Source: Ustilago trichophora | Taxonomy: Eukaryota > Basidiomycota > Ustilaginomycetes > Ustilaginales > Ustilaginaceae | DNA: 64,000 nucleotides | Direction of reading: 5' to 3' | Assembly (NCBI GenBank): GCA_900323505.1 | Contig: OOIN01000006.1 | Location: 806,001 to 870,000, forward strand | In this document: positions 29,001-39,839 of the stretch, in pieces | Numbering within the stretch: the first letter of the stretch is position 1 | How the letters are laid out: the number at the start of each line of letters is the position of its first letter | Translations under genes and position numbers: made by a program | Notes under the pieces: model-generated | What the model was told of the DNA's origin: nothing | Database searches by the model: none | What the model saw: only the letters and a program-made list of their open reading frames with translations

Positions 29001-31006
29001 CTTAGGTCCATGTAACGATATCGGTTGGAAACAACCTTGATGCCAGCTGCAATGCATGATCTTTAAATTCCACCTTGTACATGAATTGTGATGTTGCGGA
29101 CAATGCCATGTACGCCGTGCGCGCCATGATGTTTCGAACAAAGTGTGAGTCGTTAGTGACAATGATTGCTTGGAAAGGGTAGCGATGTTGTTGAGACGTA
29201 TAGGCATGTTGACATCCCACACTTGCTCATCCGACTTTCGACCTTGGCGAGCATGGTTTGATAGTATCGTCCTTCTCATTCGGATTCACTCCGGCCGACG
29301 CTGTCTCGATGCTTGATGTGCTTTGACGGGTTAGAGAGACCTTCCTTCGGGGACTATGTGTATTCATTGTCATCATTGGATCCATTGTATTCTTTGTCCC
29401 ACGGCCATCGGTCGAGGCCTCACCCGCGGCTTATTGTATAGTCGGATCGGTATGCATTCAAAGCGTCATTGTGCTCATTCACAAAGTGGGCATAACTGTT
29501 ACTGTAACCCTCCCAGTATGTAGAGCCGCAACGTTTCAGAGCAACATGCCAAGCATTCCCCAGGTCAACAGTGGGCTACGTTTACCGGTGGGCAGCACTC
29601 GCAACACGTTGTCCCAAAATCCTCACTGTTTCGGCGACAACGCCGGACCGATGCCGAATCCACCTTTTTTTTTTTTTTTTTTTCTTCTCGGTCAAGCATA
29701 GACTTCCCACCAGTCAAACTTTGTGTGACCTGTACAAAGTACGCCTGCACACAATGACGGAGCTTTTTGTCCAACACACTGTATGAAGAGTACTGTACGG
29801 TACTCAGCTGCGGTCGGGTTTGGGTGTGAAAGGTTTGTCAATGTAGACATTGGGCCAGGGCTCAGTCTTCGGGCTTGCGAGATGCATCGTGATTGTGGTA
29901 TTGCCGGATATGACGGTGGCTGTACGATGCAAATGCGATGCGGGTTTTCTGTTGCGCCTCGGGCGTTTTGATGAGAAGAGATAAGAATAGCGGCCAATTC
30001 GGTTCGCTATAACGTGGTGTCAGGGATCAAAGGCCAAGAAGGAAGGCCAAGAAGAGGCTGCTTTTGTCGCCACACATCCCTTGTCAACTGAAGCAGGAAG
30101 GTTATCCACCGTTCCTCGATCACGAATTGCATCCGGATGACATACCATCGTGACGTGAAGAATCACAACAACACCTACAACGGTAGAAGCGTAAGCAAGA
30201 CACGGTTGCAATGTATCGTAGGCGATATACAGTAGTGAGCACCCCACCCACCACCAACCTTTTCCCTCTCTACATGCGATAAAAACAAAGAGCAGCACGA
30301 GCCTTTCCTCAACCCCCACTAAGTCGGTCCTCATTCCCACCCCCACTCTCTCGCACCTCGCGATTCGCACCGCTTTCTGCAATGCACGATTGCTGCACAG
30401 ACAGACCTCTTGATGCTTTATCTTGTCGGTCTACTCAGTTAGAGTCAGCACAGCATCTTTTGGAGCTAAAAAAGAAAGGTCTTCTTGGAGTGGGCTTCAT
30501 ATGATCTCTCAAAAAGGGTACACTACATCGAAGAGGAAAGAAACAAAATTCTTGCCACCACTGCGTTATCACATGAAGCAAAGGCGGAGAGAGATGGCTA
30601 CAGTGACTTCCTTTTTTCTCACACTCACTCTCCGGTGCTCGTGCATATCACACACTTTAGTGTCAGTCGGGTGTAAATCTTGGTTCTGTCACATTAATTT
30701 TTTTTCCCTCTTGCCCGCCCGTTGGCAACCACAATCGGCCAGACGGGCGGGTTGCCGTGCTGTGCGGCCAGGCCAACCGCCGAAGATGCACAAGGATCCG
30801 CTGAATGGCTTGAACTGGATGATGAAGCTGAGAAACAGAGGGAGAGAGAAAGAGAAAGGCAGAGATGCCTCGCTATGCTTTGAAGAAGAAACCAAAGAGT
30901 TTCGGCCTCCTCGTCTTCGTTCTTCTTTCCCTTGCTGATCTCGACCACAGCCTCCGCCTCCCCCAGCCTTTTCCTCTTTGTTGCTGATCACAGCCCTGTA
31001 GCAACG
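29001..31006. other. 2-kb intergenic region
   Basis: I see no supportable gene or RNA. It includes a 19-nt T run at 29665-29683 and several short frames on both strands without family motifs. The largest intergenic gap of the window; unannotated non-coding transcripts cannot be excluded. Confidence 0.5.
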
Positions 31007-34000
31007 ATGTCGTTCAACCATCCCTACAGCTTTGACTTTCTCCTGACATCCCCTATGCTCCCCGGCATGCCGCTCACTCTCGATAATACGCCACCCTACA
31101 CTCCCCGTTCAAAATCGCTCGACCTCCTCCGTGCGGATGCGGCGACACCCATCAACGCCCGCAACTCGCTCGACACCATCTCGACGCTAAGAGGCCATCG
31201 CATCTCGTCCCCCATTTTTCTCAACAGCAGCGTCGGGGTCAAGCCGCTCCCCGAAGAACCCTCCCCCGGCGAAAATGACGATGCCGACGAGATATGCAGT
31301 GAGACGTTCAACACTACCCGGTCTCCGTCCAACTCCGCCGACCAAGACCACGATGCCAGAGAAACCAAGCTTCGAGCGTCCACCATGCCGCGCTACCTAG
31401 CCTGTGATATCGGCTTTCAGCCAAAAACCCCATCCCGACGCCAAAAGTCAGACCATCTACTGAGGAGCAAGTTCAGCATGTCACCCGTGCAAGTCTCGAA
31501 ACGAAGCAAGGCGCGTACATCGCAAGACCAGACCAGGCTGCCAGAAGTAGTAGTGAGTCAAGACACTTGCCGCTCAACACTGGGCCACTGGTCGTACAGC
31601 CTTGGTGTGGCGGCGCGCAAATTGCAGAAGAGCACCCTGCCGAGGAAACCTTCGGATGAGAGCTACAAGTCGTCTACGACGCTCGATGTGCCCCAGCTGG
31701 AGGTCAAAGAAAGGTTGGCCACTCCCGAGAAGGCTAAGCATCCGTTGAGGAGCGCTACCAGCTTAGCGAGCATCCGGAGATTCATGTGAGTGCCACCCCG
31801 CATCTTCCTCCTTTGTCGATACGCATGAGATGAGCAGAAGATGGATCTGACATCGGTACACGTTTGCGCTTTTGGGCTTTGGGTTGGTAGCACGCCCTCA
31901 CGCCGTGTTCGAAAGGTCTCTACCACTACTCGAGGTCTGACAGGTGGAAGAAGTAGGCCGATGCTCACGGTGGACGATGTGATTGGCGAGCAAGGAACGA
32001 ACAGCAGCGAGGATACGGGTGGCTGGGTCGATGCTGATGGACGAGCCAGTCGAGACGGTCTCACGCAGCACAAGGTTGATCCCAAGGAGAGAGGTGGAAC
32101 TCCATTGAGGTTGTCCTACCTCATGGTCCCCACGGTGAACGCTCGGTGTACCAGGAGGGCGCTAGACAGACCGGAGAGCAACAGAGTTGCTGCACGTCCC
32201 CGCGCTCCGCTCTCGCCAGAGTTTTACGAGCCGCCTCCTCAGATTCAGCCTCAACAATCGGACCCGCAACACGATGTCGCTGAGTCTGTGGATGATGCTC
32301 GTAATCACGATGTTGATCACGCCCCGACGCTGTCAACGCTCTCGAACGCCGAGCCAGTTCGACAGCAGGAACAACCAGAAGCTGTTTCCACAGCAGATGA
32401 GCAACCGCCCGCACCTTCAGCGCCCACATCAAAGTTGAGAACACTTCAACTGCTCGCCCGCCGCCCCTTCAATGCGTTTGGCAAGAAGATGCGAGAAACC
32501 CAAAAGTCTTGGTTTCCATCTCGCACCTCGCAAGACCTCCCAACTCCATCCCTCATTCCAGCACAGCCAAACTGTGCTCATCTTGCCAAGAAGGAAGCTC
32601 CAGCAACGCGACGTAGCGAAGATCTGCTTTCCAAAGCCTCTCCTCGTATCTGCGACACCTCGACAATGGCGCAAAAGAGCAGGAGTGTTGAGCTGGACCG
32701 CATCCAGCTCCCCTCCAAAGTTGTACCGCTGAGACCGACCGGTGGGGTCGTGTACAAGCGAAGACCAACGATCCCGGATGCGTTCGCTAAACCTGTCCCT
32801 CCGCCACCACCGCCTCCGCCGCCAACGAGAGCTGACGTGAAGCCGCAGACGCAGAGCAGTACCCAGCCAAGAATTTCCGACCTCCGCCATCCATGGATGA
32901 AGCAGCTCCAGCTTGCCAACGCTTCTTCGAGCCCGATTGATAACGGTATGGGTGAGCTGGGAGCGCGACAGATATGGCCAAAGATGGAAGTCAGTCCACC
33001 ACCTTCAGCTGGAATCATCCCGACCGTGTCTCTGACCGCAGCCAGTCTCACCTTGACCCAGACTGAATCCCTGGTCGCCGTACCCAAGAAGGAGTCCCCC
33101 CGACGACCACCGGCATCGCTCCTCGGCCAATCGCTGCCTATCCCGCCTCGATGCGGTCGCAGCCGTGCGAGCACTATTTCATCCCAGAGCTCCACCACAT
33201 CCTCGCCCTCGGGCAAAGTTATCGTCTCACGCCGTTCGTACGGCCAACGACTTCGCTCTCCTAGCACGCGCGAAGAAACGGGAAGCATTCGATCCGTAGG
33301 TACCAGCATTTTGTTCACTGAATCGCCTCCTGGCTCGCCAGGGATGCGCAAGTTTATGTCTCCCTACTATGCCACTCGCTCCCCCAGTGCTGTTCGCATC
33401 CGCAGTCCACCCACTACCGTTCTACTACCCAAGTATTCGCCTCGTCGGAGTGGGAAAGTGCACACGCTGCACCGCAAGCCAAGTTCGGCATTCACCGACG
33501 AATCGGAAACTGAATGGATGGACGAAGGTCCCACAACCAATGACAATGGCTCGACTGCAGCCCTGACCGAGCTCGTTGCACTTCGAAGCCGACTCGAAGA
33601 CGTCCTACCTCCCATCCGACCAGGATTCCTCGAGATGAACGAGGCCACTCACACGCTCTCAAACCTCGTCAAGACATTCAGCGGCTCTTCTGGTAGCCTC
33701 AGCCTTCATTCTTCACCATACAAAAGGGACACACCCACACAAGCTGCTACACCAGGTCGAGGTCTGTTCGGCATCATGGAGGCCGACGAAGCAACTCTCT
33801 CCTACACCTTGTCTCGGTCTCCGCCTACGCACTTGAGTTCGACCCGCACGCGCGAGAGGCTCATCTCCAAAGTCAGCATCGTCTCGACAGAAGGGAATTC
33901 ATCCTTTGAAGACAGCGAAGAGCTTCAAAAGCTTCTGGACAGCATAATGGCTGCTGACTTGGGTGGAAGCTGTGACACTTCCGGATCGCGAGACATGGCC

Positions 34001-34432
34001 CTTTTGTCTCCATTTGGCTCCCCCGCAGAGTTTAGAGATTCACGCACTTCGGACAAGAGGCTGTCGGTGGAGGTAAAGGAGAATGTGGCGCCGGTGCAAA
34101 AGCAGCTTCCTCCCCCGCCTAAATTCTTGTTGAATGACAGGCCGATCTCGCCACCGGACTCGAGCTGTATGAGTCACACGACGCATTCCGAGCACTGCTT
34201 TGGGGCGGAGGATGCGGACACAACTGTGACGCATACCAATTGGGAGGCGACTACTGCTGCCACAATCGGCCGTGCAAGCTCGGCAATGGGGACCCCGGCG
34301 GCGGCGGCGGCGGCGGCGTGTGCCAAGGGAAGTACGAACAGCTGGAGAAAGACGGTCAGTGGCGGTGGAGTTTATGACGATTCGGGTTATGCTTCGTTTT
34401 CCATTTTAGATAGCTATCAGGGTCGGAGGTAA
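31007..34432 (+). CDS. Unrecognised 1106-residue disordered protein, two exons
   Basis: Exons 31007-31785 and 31891-34432 with a 105-nt intron (GTGAGT donor, CTGAC branch, GGTAG acceptor), which joins the two frames in phase as ATT-CGG-AGA-TTC-AT|C-ACG. No known domain is seen. The protein is rich in Ser, Pro, Thr and Arg. It has many SP/TP sites (for example PPYTPRSKSLDLL and FTESPPGSPGM), a run of nine prolines near residue 565, a basic segment RPFNAFGKKMRETQKSW, a possible helix SEELQKLLDSIMAADLG, and a polyalanine run near the C-terminus. This composition is typical of phosphoregulated scaffold or cell-polarity proteins, but that is only compositional inference. Function unknown. Confidence 0.75.
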
Positions 34433-34655
34433 TGATACTCGATAGGTGTACATGTGTTGCTCTTTTGGTGCGTGAAGTGAGGTTGGTCTGGTAAGACTCG
34501 TATTTGTGCTTAGGGAGGTTGTAGTTTGGAGATGCTGTTGGGGCAGTTGGACCTTCTTGGCATTATGCTGCCTGAAATGTCTGCTGAATCTGGTGCTGCG
34601 GTCTCTTTGGTCAACCTGTTCCAGGCGAGATTTTGGAATGATGGCAGCAAATTTA

Positions 34656-35616
34656 TCACCGATACCAAAAGTTGACGCTTGCACTGGTGCTTAAGCTTTG
34701 GACGCAATGGTACCATCCTTGGGGTATATAGAGCACGTCTCCTGGGACGAGTTCTGTGACAAAGGCGTTCTCGGAAGTGAGAGCTTTCGAAAGAAGGGGT
34801 TTTGTCTCTGTTGGGTTGAGAAGCTCGTGTTCGGAAGCGATTGCGGAGGTGTTGCGTTGGGGGCCGGTCTGATTGATGTAAAGGTAGGGTGCGAGTTGTG
34901 GTGCGAAGAGATGGATGCGTTTGCGACCGACGACTTGGGCAAAGAGGTTTTCGTAAGGGTCACAATGCAAAGGGGTATAAGTGCCCATTGGTCCGATCCA
35001 GACGTTGCTACGCCATTGTTCTTTAGCACCTTTTGGTCCTGCGATAGTGTGTGGTAGACCCGGAGCTTCAGATGCCAGGCTAGGAGATTGGGAAAGGAGG
35101 TCGAATTGTGCCAAGTAACCAACCGGTTGCTGGTGTTGACCGTCTTGTGTCGAATGCCATGGAATCTTGCCTTGAACAAAGGCATCGAGAAATAACGCTG
35201 TAGTACACGAAGAAAACAATACAGCAAAAGCATCCTAGAAAATATATCAGTTGCACACGTCCTCCATTGCGAACAGCTGAAGATAGCGCACAAGGCAGGC
35301 AGGACGACTTACAGAATGGCAGCTCAATACGATCCCATTTTCCTCCCCCTACGTTATAGCCAACACCACGTTGAGAGACCTCTACGGGAACAATCAAATC
35401 CATGATCTCAGGTCGCTTGATCCCATCGAGCGTCTCTTGTCCGTCTGGACCCAAGGTAGACCATTTTTTCAAGGCGGGCCAGACAACCTTGTCCTGGGCT
35501 GAGTGGGTCGTTAGCAGACCTTGGAAATGACCGGGACGCCTGGGCAGCTGAAAGTCTCGGACGAAGCGAGAGGGAGAAATGCCATTACGCAGCAAAGTCA
35601 AAGGTCTGACTGACAT
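34656..35616 (-). CDS. JmjC-domain oxygenase (JMJD5/JMJD7/TYW5-like)
   Basis: Exons 35313-35616 and 34656-35197 (115-nt intron, phase 1); 281 residues from ATG 35616. In-frame ATGs at 35655 and an unseen upstream exon remain possible. The JmjC cupin is clear: WIGPMGTYTPLHCDPYEN supplies the iron-binding H-x-D (about H179 and D181), GRKRIHLFAP is the next strand, and PGDVLYIPQGWYHCVQ gives the distal His (about 265). The end SVNFWYR matches small JmjC hydroxylases such as JMJD7 and JMJD5. These are Fe(II)/2-oxoglutarate dioxygenases that hydroxylate proteins or, for TYW5, wybutosine in tRNA. The N-terminal SRFVRDFQLPRRPGHFQG is the usual entry motif before the barrel. The substrate cannot be told. 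Confidence 0.83.
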
Positions 35617-35774
35617 GGCCGACTCACCAGGAGCTTGCAGATGGTGGTGGTACATCGGACAAGACCACACCAGAATGAAATGTCAAGGAGTGCTTGTCGA
35701 AGTGGAGGTTCAAGAAGTCTCCAGAGCATGCTACCATATATGGTCCCAATTCAGTGACGATCTGGGATATTGTC

Positions 35775-35871
35775 GGGTCTTTAGCTCAGCAGTAGAGCGG
35801 CAGACTTCGGTTTCGTTCGAAGATCCTTCTAGGTTTTCTGCAGGTCGCGGGTTCAATCCCCGTAGGACTCT
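35775..35871 (+). tRNA. tRNA-Arg(TCG), intron-containing
   Basis: Acceptor GGGTCTT pairs with AGGACTC (two G-U), discriminator T at 35871. D arm GCTC/GAGC; anticodon stem GCAGA/TCTGC; loop CT-TCG-G gives anticodon TCG at 35807-35809. T arm GCGGG-TTCAATC-CCCGT. A 25-nt intron (35811-35835) follows position 37; mature length 72 nt. A run of nine T (35871-35879) is the Pol III terminator. It starts about 160 bp from the JmjC gene start and points away from it. Confidence 0.9.
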
Positions 35872-36321
35872 TTTTTTTTCCTCTCTGGTCGATCCCCCCT
35901 TTTTTGGTTTTTTTTTCTCTCTCTCAATAGTGTCGACTAACGCCTTCCTTGACCTCTTGAGTGCTTGCTCTCTACCAGCGGGCCAACTCTGTCACGACTG
36001 AGCTTCGTCTTACGAGTTGAGTTGATTCGAAGATATCAATAATAGGTCACTGACACTGTTGATGAGTGCGAACCATATTCGTAGGCCAATTCTGTGCAAA
36101 CATGAACGCGAAGAAGCAAAGAGACACGAGTAGATTCCTCGATTCAAGAAAACCCTAGTAATACAATTAAAGAAGATGAATAGTGTGGATGACAGCAAGA
36201 TGCTAGATCCGGTGTGTCTGTCGCGTCCGATAAGTGAGGCGATGAGGATGAAGCGGAGCCATGTTGAGAATGCAAGCGGGCGCAGATGAAATCTATAATG
36301 CTGAAAAGATGCCAAGGAAGT
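35872..36321. other. Intergenic region, tRNA-Arg to permease 3' end
   Basis: 450 bp with T-rich sequence after the tRNA and nothing else that can be supported. Confidence 0.6.
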
Positions 36322-38064
36322 TTACATCATCCAGTCCCATACGCGGTTAAGGGTCGAGCGAGTCTTCTGAGACTCCTTGATCTTCTCCTGCTCCTCGTTC
36401 TCGTCAATCTGCCTGCGGCCAGTGTCAAAGTCCATCTGGGAGAGGCTGACGAACTTGGTCTTGTGGTAAAACTTCCAGCCGAGCCAGAGGACCAGGAACA
36501 AGGGAATGCAGATGTAAGTGGTGACGAAGCTGCTGGTGCTCCACTGGCCGTTGAGGAAGACGGTGAAACCGGCGAACAAGAGAACAAGAACGAGGAAAAC
36601 GATACCAAAGTAGGTAAGGTAGGGCTGGAAGGGGGCGGTGTATGGGAGGGTGTTGCGAGGAATGCCGTGGTACTTGAGGCCGTGGTAGAATCGAGCGTAG
36701 GTGCAAAGGATGATGATCCACGCAATGATAACGCTGATGGCGCTGATGGCATACAAGTAATCGAAGGCCTGCTGAGCACCTCCAGAGCCGCAAGACAAGT
36801 AGGCGAGAGGACCGAAGAGGGCAGTCACAACAAGCGACCAGACGGGCAGACCTGCCTTTGTACACTTGCGAAGGAAGCCGGGTGCCTTGTGCTCGAGAGC
36901 AAGTGCGTAGAGCGTCCTGGACGAGGCGTAGAGGTCCGAGTTGGCAGCAGACCATGTAACAACGACCAACACGGCGTTGACGATGTGTGGCAGGACGCGG
37001 ATGCCGGCGTTGGAGATGGCAAGGACGAAGGGGGAGGCGCTGGCATCGCTGCTTCCGTTGAGGAGGCGAGGGTCATTGTAGGGGACGACGAGGCCGACCA
37101 TAAAGATGGCCAAGACGTAGAAGAGAAGGATACGCCAGAAGACGCGCTTGATGGCCTTGGGGACGTTCTTGCGAGGGTTTTCGACCTCACCGACGGCGAC
37201 ACCGATGATTTCGGTACCGGCAAAGGAGAAGGCAGACTGCACAAAGACGTTCCAGAAGGCGAGGAAGCGGCCGAAAGAGCCGCTGATTCCGCCGGTAGGT
37301 GCGCCAGTGACGGGGTCGGGAGTCCAGAAAAGTTGAGCCATCGGGCCGGGGTCCTTCCAGAAGCGGAAGCCGATGCGGTCACCACGAGGGCCACCACCGA
37401 GGTCGATGACGAGCGAGGTGATGATAAGAACAATGATGGCAACTACCTTGATGAGGCAGAACCAGAACTCGGTCTCTCCATAGTACTTGACGCCGAGAGC
37501 GTTAACACCAATGACGAGAACTAGGAGGATCGAGATCCAGACGGCGGGGTTGATAGACTTGTCGGTATCCCAGTACTGAATGACGATAGCAGAGGCCGAG
37601 ATCTCGGTGGGGATGGTGATACCGTAGGAATACCAGTAGGTCCAACCAAGGGCGAAACCGAGACTTGGGTCGAGGAAGCGAGTGGCGTGGTGAGTGAAAC
37701 CACCGGGAACGGCGAGCAGCGTGCTGACCTCACCAAGGGCGACCATCATCGAGTAGACGACCACACCCATGATCATGTAGGCAATGAGGGTGCTGACGGG
37801 ACCGGCGTTGGCCAGCGAGCCGCCGAGACCGACGAAGAGACCTGTGCCAATGGTACCTCCGAGAGCAATCATGGAGAGATGCCTCTGCTTGAGGTTACGC
37901 TGTACGTGACCATCGGCAGAGTGCTCGTCCATGCCGAGGCGCTTGAGGGCAGCGGAATCATCCTGGATGGTGGAACCCTTTTCGATGTTGTCGGACGAGG
38001 GGTAAGAGCTCTTCTCCACATCGGAAGAGAGAATGGCCGGAGCAATGCCGTGGTTGGAGGCCAT
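36322..38064 (-). CDS. Amino acid permease of the APC/YAT family
   Basis: 580 residues from ATG 38064. The frame is open further upstream to 38412, but those codons show no homology and precede the typical hydrophilic N-terminus. After about 60 hydrophilic residues the conserved QRHLSMIALGGTIGTGLFVGLGGSLANAGP marks TM1 of fungal amino acid permeases. About twelve hydrophobic segments follow, with FSFAGTEIIGVAVGEVENPRKNVPKAIKRVFWRILLFY as the second family signature. The short charged C-terminus is cytosolic. These proteins import amino acids across the plasma membrane by proton symport; whether this one is general or specific cannot be seen. Strong codon bias gives a long antisense frame. Confidence 0.93.
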   Translation of the reverse strand: MASNHGIAPAILSSDVEKSSYPSSDNIEKGSTIQDDSAALKRLGMDEHSADGHVQRNLKQRHLSMIALGGTIGTGLFVGLGGSLANAGPVSTLIAYMIMGVVVYSMMVALGEVSTLLAVPGGFTHHATRFLDPSLGFALGWTYWYSYGITIPTEISASAIVIQYWDTDKSINPAVWISILLVLVIGVNALGVKYYGETEFWFCLIKVVAIIVLIITSLVIDLGGGPRGDRIGFRFWKDPGPMAQLFWTPDPVTGAPTGGISGSFGRFLAFWNVFVQSAFSFAGTEIIGVAVGEVENPRKNVPKAIKRVFWRILLFYVLAIFMVGLVVPYNDPRLLNGSSDASASPFVLAISNAGIRVLPHIVNAVLVVVTWSAANSDLYASSRTLYALALEHKAPGFLRKCTKAGLPVWSLVVTALFGPLAYLSCGSGGAQQAFDYLYAISAISVIIAWIIILCTYARFYHGLKYHGIPRNTLPYTAPFQPYLTYFGIVFLVLVLLFAGFTVFLNGQWSTSSFVTTYICIPLFLVLWLGWKFYHKTKFVSLSQMDFDTGRRQIDENEEQEKIKESQKTRSTLNRVWDWMM

Positions 38065-38413
38065 GTCGGTATGCAAGAGTCGACTCAGCGGGGTGGCCGG
38101 ATGGACGAGTGCTGAACGAGTGTGGAGATACGGGTGGTGGAAGGTGGATGTAGAGGGAGGGAAAGAAGAGGAAGAGGGAGGAAGGGATATATGACAAGTT
38201 CGGTGAAAAGCCGAGCGGACCAATGGATGGCGAGGAGAAAAGTTTGCTTCTTGTGTGCGCCAAAATCGACAGGTGGAGAATGCGGTTAAGCTATTGGTGG
38301 GCGGTCTTGTGAAGCCGTCGAGGACTGCAATTTGATTCGTTCTTCCCACTTTTCGCACACAAAGCAGAAAGTAGAGGGATTCCCGCCACGCCTTTGAATG
38401 GGTGCGAGTCACA

Positions 38414-38416
<3 letters not shown>

Positions 38417-38445
<29 letters not shown>
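38417..38445. repeat. (GA)n microsatellite
   Basis: About fourteen GA units, about 350 bp upstream of the permease start codon. Confidence 0.9.
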
Positions 38446-39618
38446 CGTTGTCGAGTATCACAACAGAACGAGGGCAAAAGGGCGAACAAACCGATACAAT
38501 AGAGCTCTTCACAGTACATACACGTAATAATTCGGAATGTGCCCAGACTTGATTCGGAATAGCCGCCACTCTGATGACAGGTTGACTGATAAGCGTGCCC
38601 ACTTTGACCAATGATAACAAGCTCCAACGGGAATCGACCTTGTCAGAGCGGCAACCGATTAGCACCGAGATGAGCCTTGACAGAGGTATGCGGTGTGGCG
38701 TTGTAAGGTCAACCTGACCCACTTGGAAGAGCCGAGAAAGAGGCTTTGCGTAGGTTCGCGTGATTCGACATTTTTTCGAGTCGAGCTGTCGAACTGCAAT
38801 TTTGAATTCACCACCAAAAAGAGAAAATTTGGTTTTCTTGACAAAACTTTCGGAAGCAGTTGTGGATTTGTAATTCAGCAGGGTCGCAACACCCGATCCC
38901 TCCGCTGTGTTGACTCTCTAGTGTAATATGACGGCCCGATCGCTCACGATGACAATGTACAACATATTAGAGTTATGCGAGATCCGAGCCAAAGTCGAGT
39001 TTGAGAGTGGTGTCAACTTTGTTATCTTTAGTGATGTATTTTGGAAAGCGGCGAAAGGGCCGTACGCGAACATGCAAAACTTGACACAACAACGCATCAA
39101 GCGGAAAATTGATGCCGCAGGTTCAACCAACCAGAGGTTTGCAAAAAGTTAAAACAGAAAAAAAATTCACCGAAGCTTGCCCATCCCGACCGCAACAGCC
39201 GAAACAAGCGTGGATCAGCGCGACATTGGTATGACTCCAAATTCTTTTTGGATCAAGCTTTTTTTCTTTTCTTTTTTCAATTTTTCGGGATCGACACGAT
39301 GCTCTCTGCGCAGTTTCGAATTTCAGGTCTTGTTCCAGAGCACGCTCCACAGACACGGTCAACAAGATGATCCGCGGCCGTCTGCTTCGAGTCTTCCGCC
39401 ATCTCTGCCTTGTGTCCCTCGTTGCTTTCCCGTGCTCGTCGCCGACTCTGGCTCTTCAACGCCCGAAGATTTCAGGAACGCTGAGCCGGAATTCTCGGCA
39501 GCTCATGCATGCATCGTTATACCATTGCAGTCGTACCTCATACCAGGCCACCTTGTGCAGGGGAACCAGTGTTGCATCGCAACGTGGAGAGGGACCACGC
39601 CAAGGCCAAGGGGCCATG

Positions 39619-39676
39619 ATGTGTGTTTGTGTGTGTGTGTGTGTGTGTAGGTGTGTGTCAGTGTGTCAGTGTGTCA
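39619..39676. repeat. (GT)n-rich microsatellite
   Basis: Mostly GT units with interruptions (TTT, AGG, CAG), ending about 165 bp before the SPP2 ATG. Confidence 0.9.
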
Positions 39677-39839
39677 TCATTACATAATCAATTATCTGCC
39701 CTCCACTTTCCGGACCCTGCAGCTACGGTGTCGGACTCAGCCGCTCGTGATGATCCATGCCTACCTTTGTGCTTCCACCACCTTTTGGAATGGTCCATCG
39801 AGCGCAGCTACCCTTTGTTGGCGCTCTCACTGCCTCAAA

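Larger units (their letters stand above)
38065..39839. other. Intergenic region, permease / SPP2 divergent promoters
   Basis: 1.78 kb. It contains a GA repeat at about 38417-38445 in the permease upstream region and a GT-rich microsatellite at about 39619-39676 before SPP2. A 74-codon plus-strand frame at 38928-39152 is without recognisable homology and is not called as a gene. Confidence 0.5.

Noticed and set aside
28017..29279. 420-codon minus-strand frame opposite the aldo-keto reductase
   Set aside because: Shadow of a highly biased gene; Leu/Val/Gly/Asp-rich translation without motifs.
36286..37524. 412-codon plus-strand open frame opposite the amino acid permease
   Set aside because: Same antisense effect of codon bias; the permease on the minus strand has clear family motifs and this frame has none.
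38065..38412. In-frame upstream extension of the permease
   Set aside because: No similarity to permease N-termini; contains promoter-like sequence.
38600..38690. tRNA-like stretch with a sequence resembling a B box
   Set aside because: The box lacks one T of the consensus and no full acceptor or anticodon stem can be folded.
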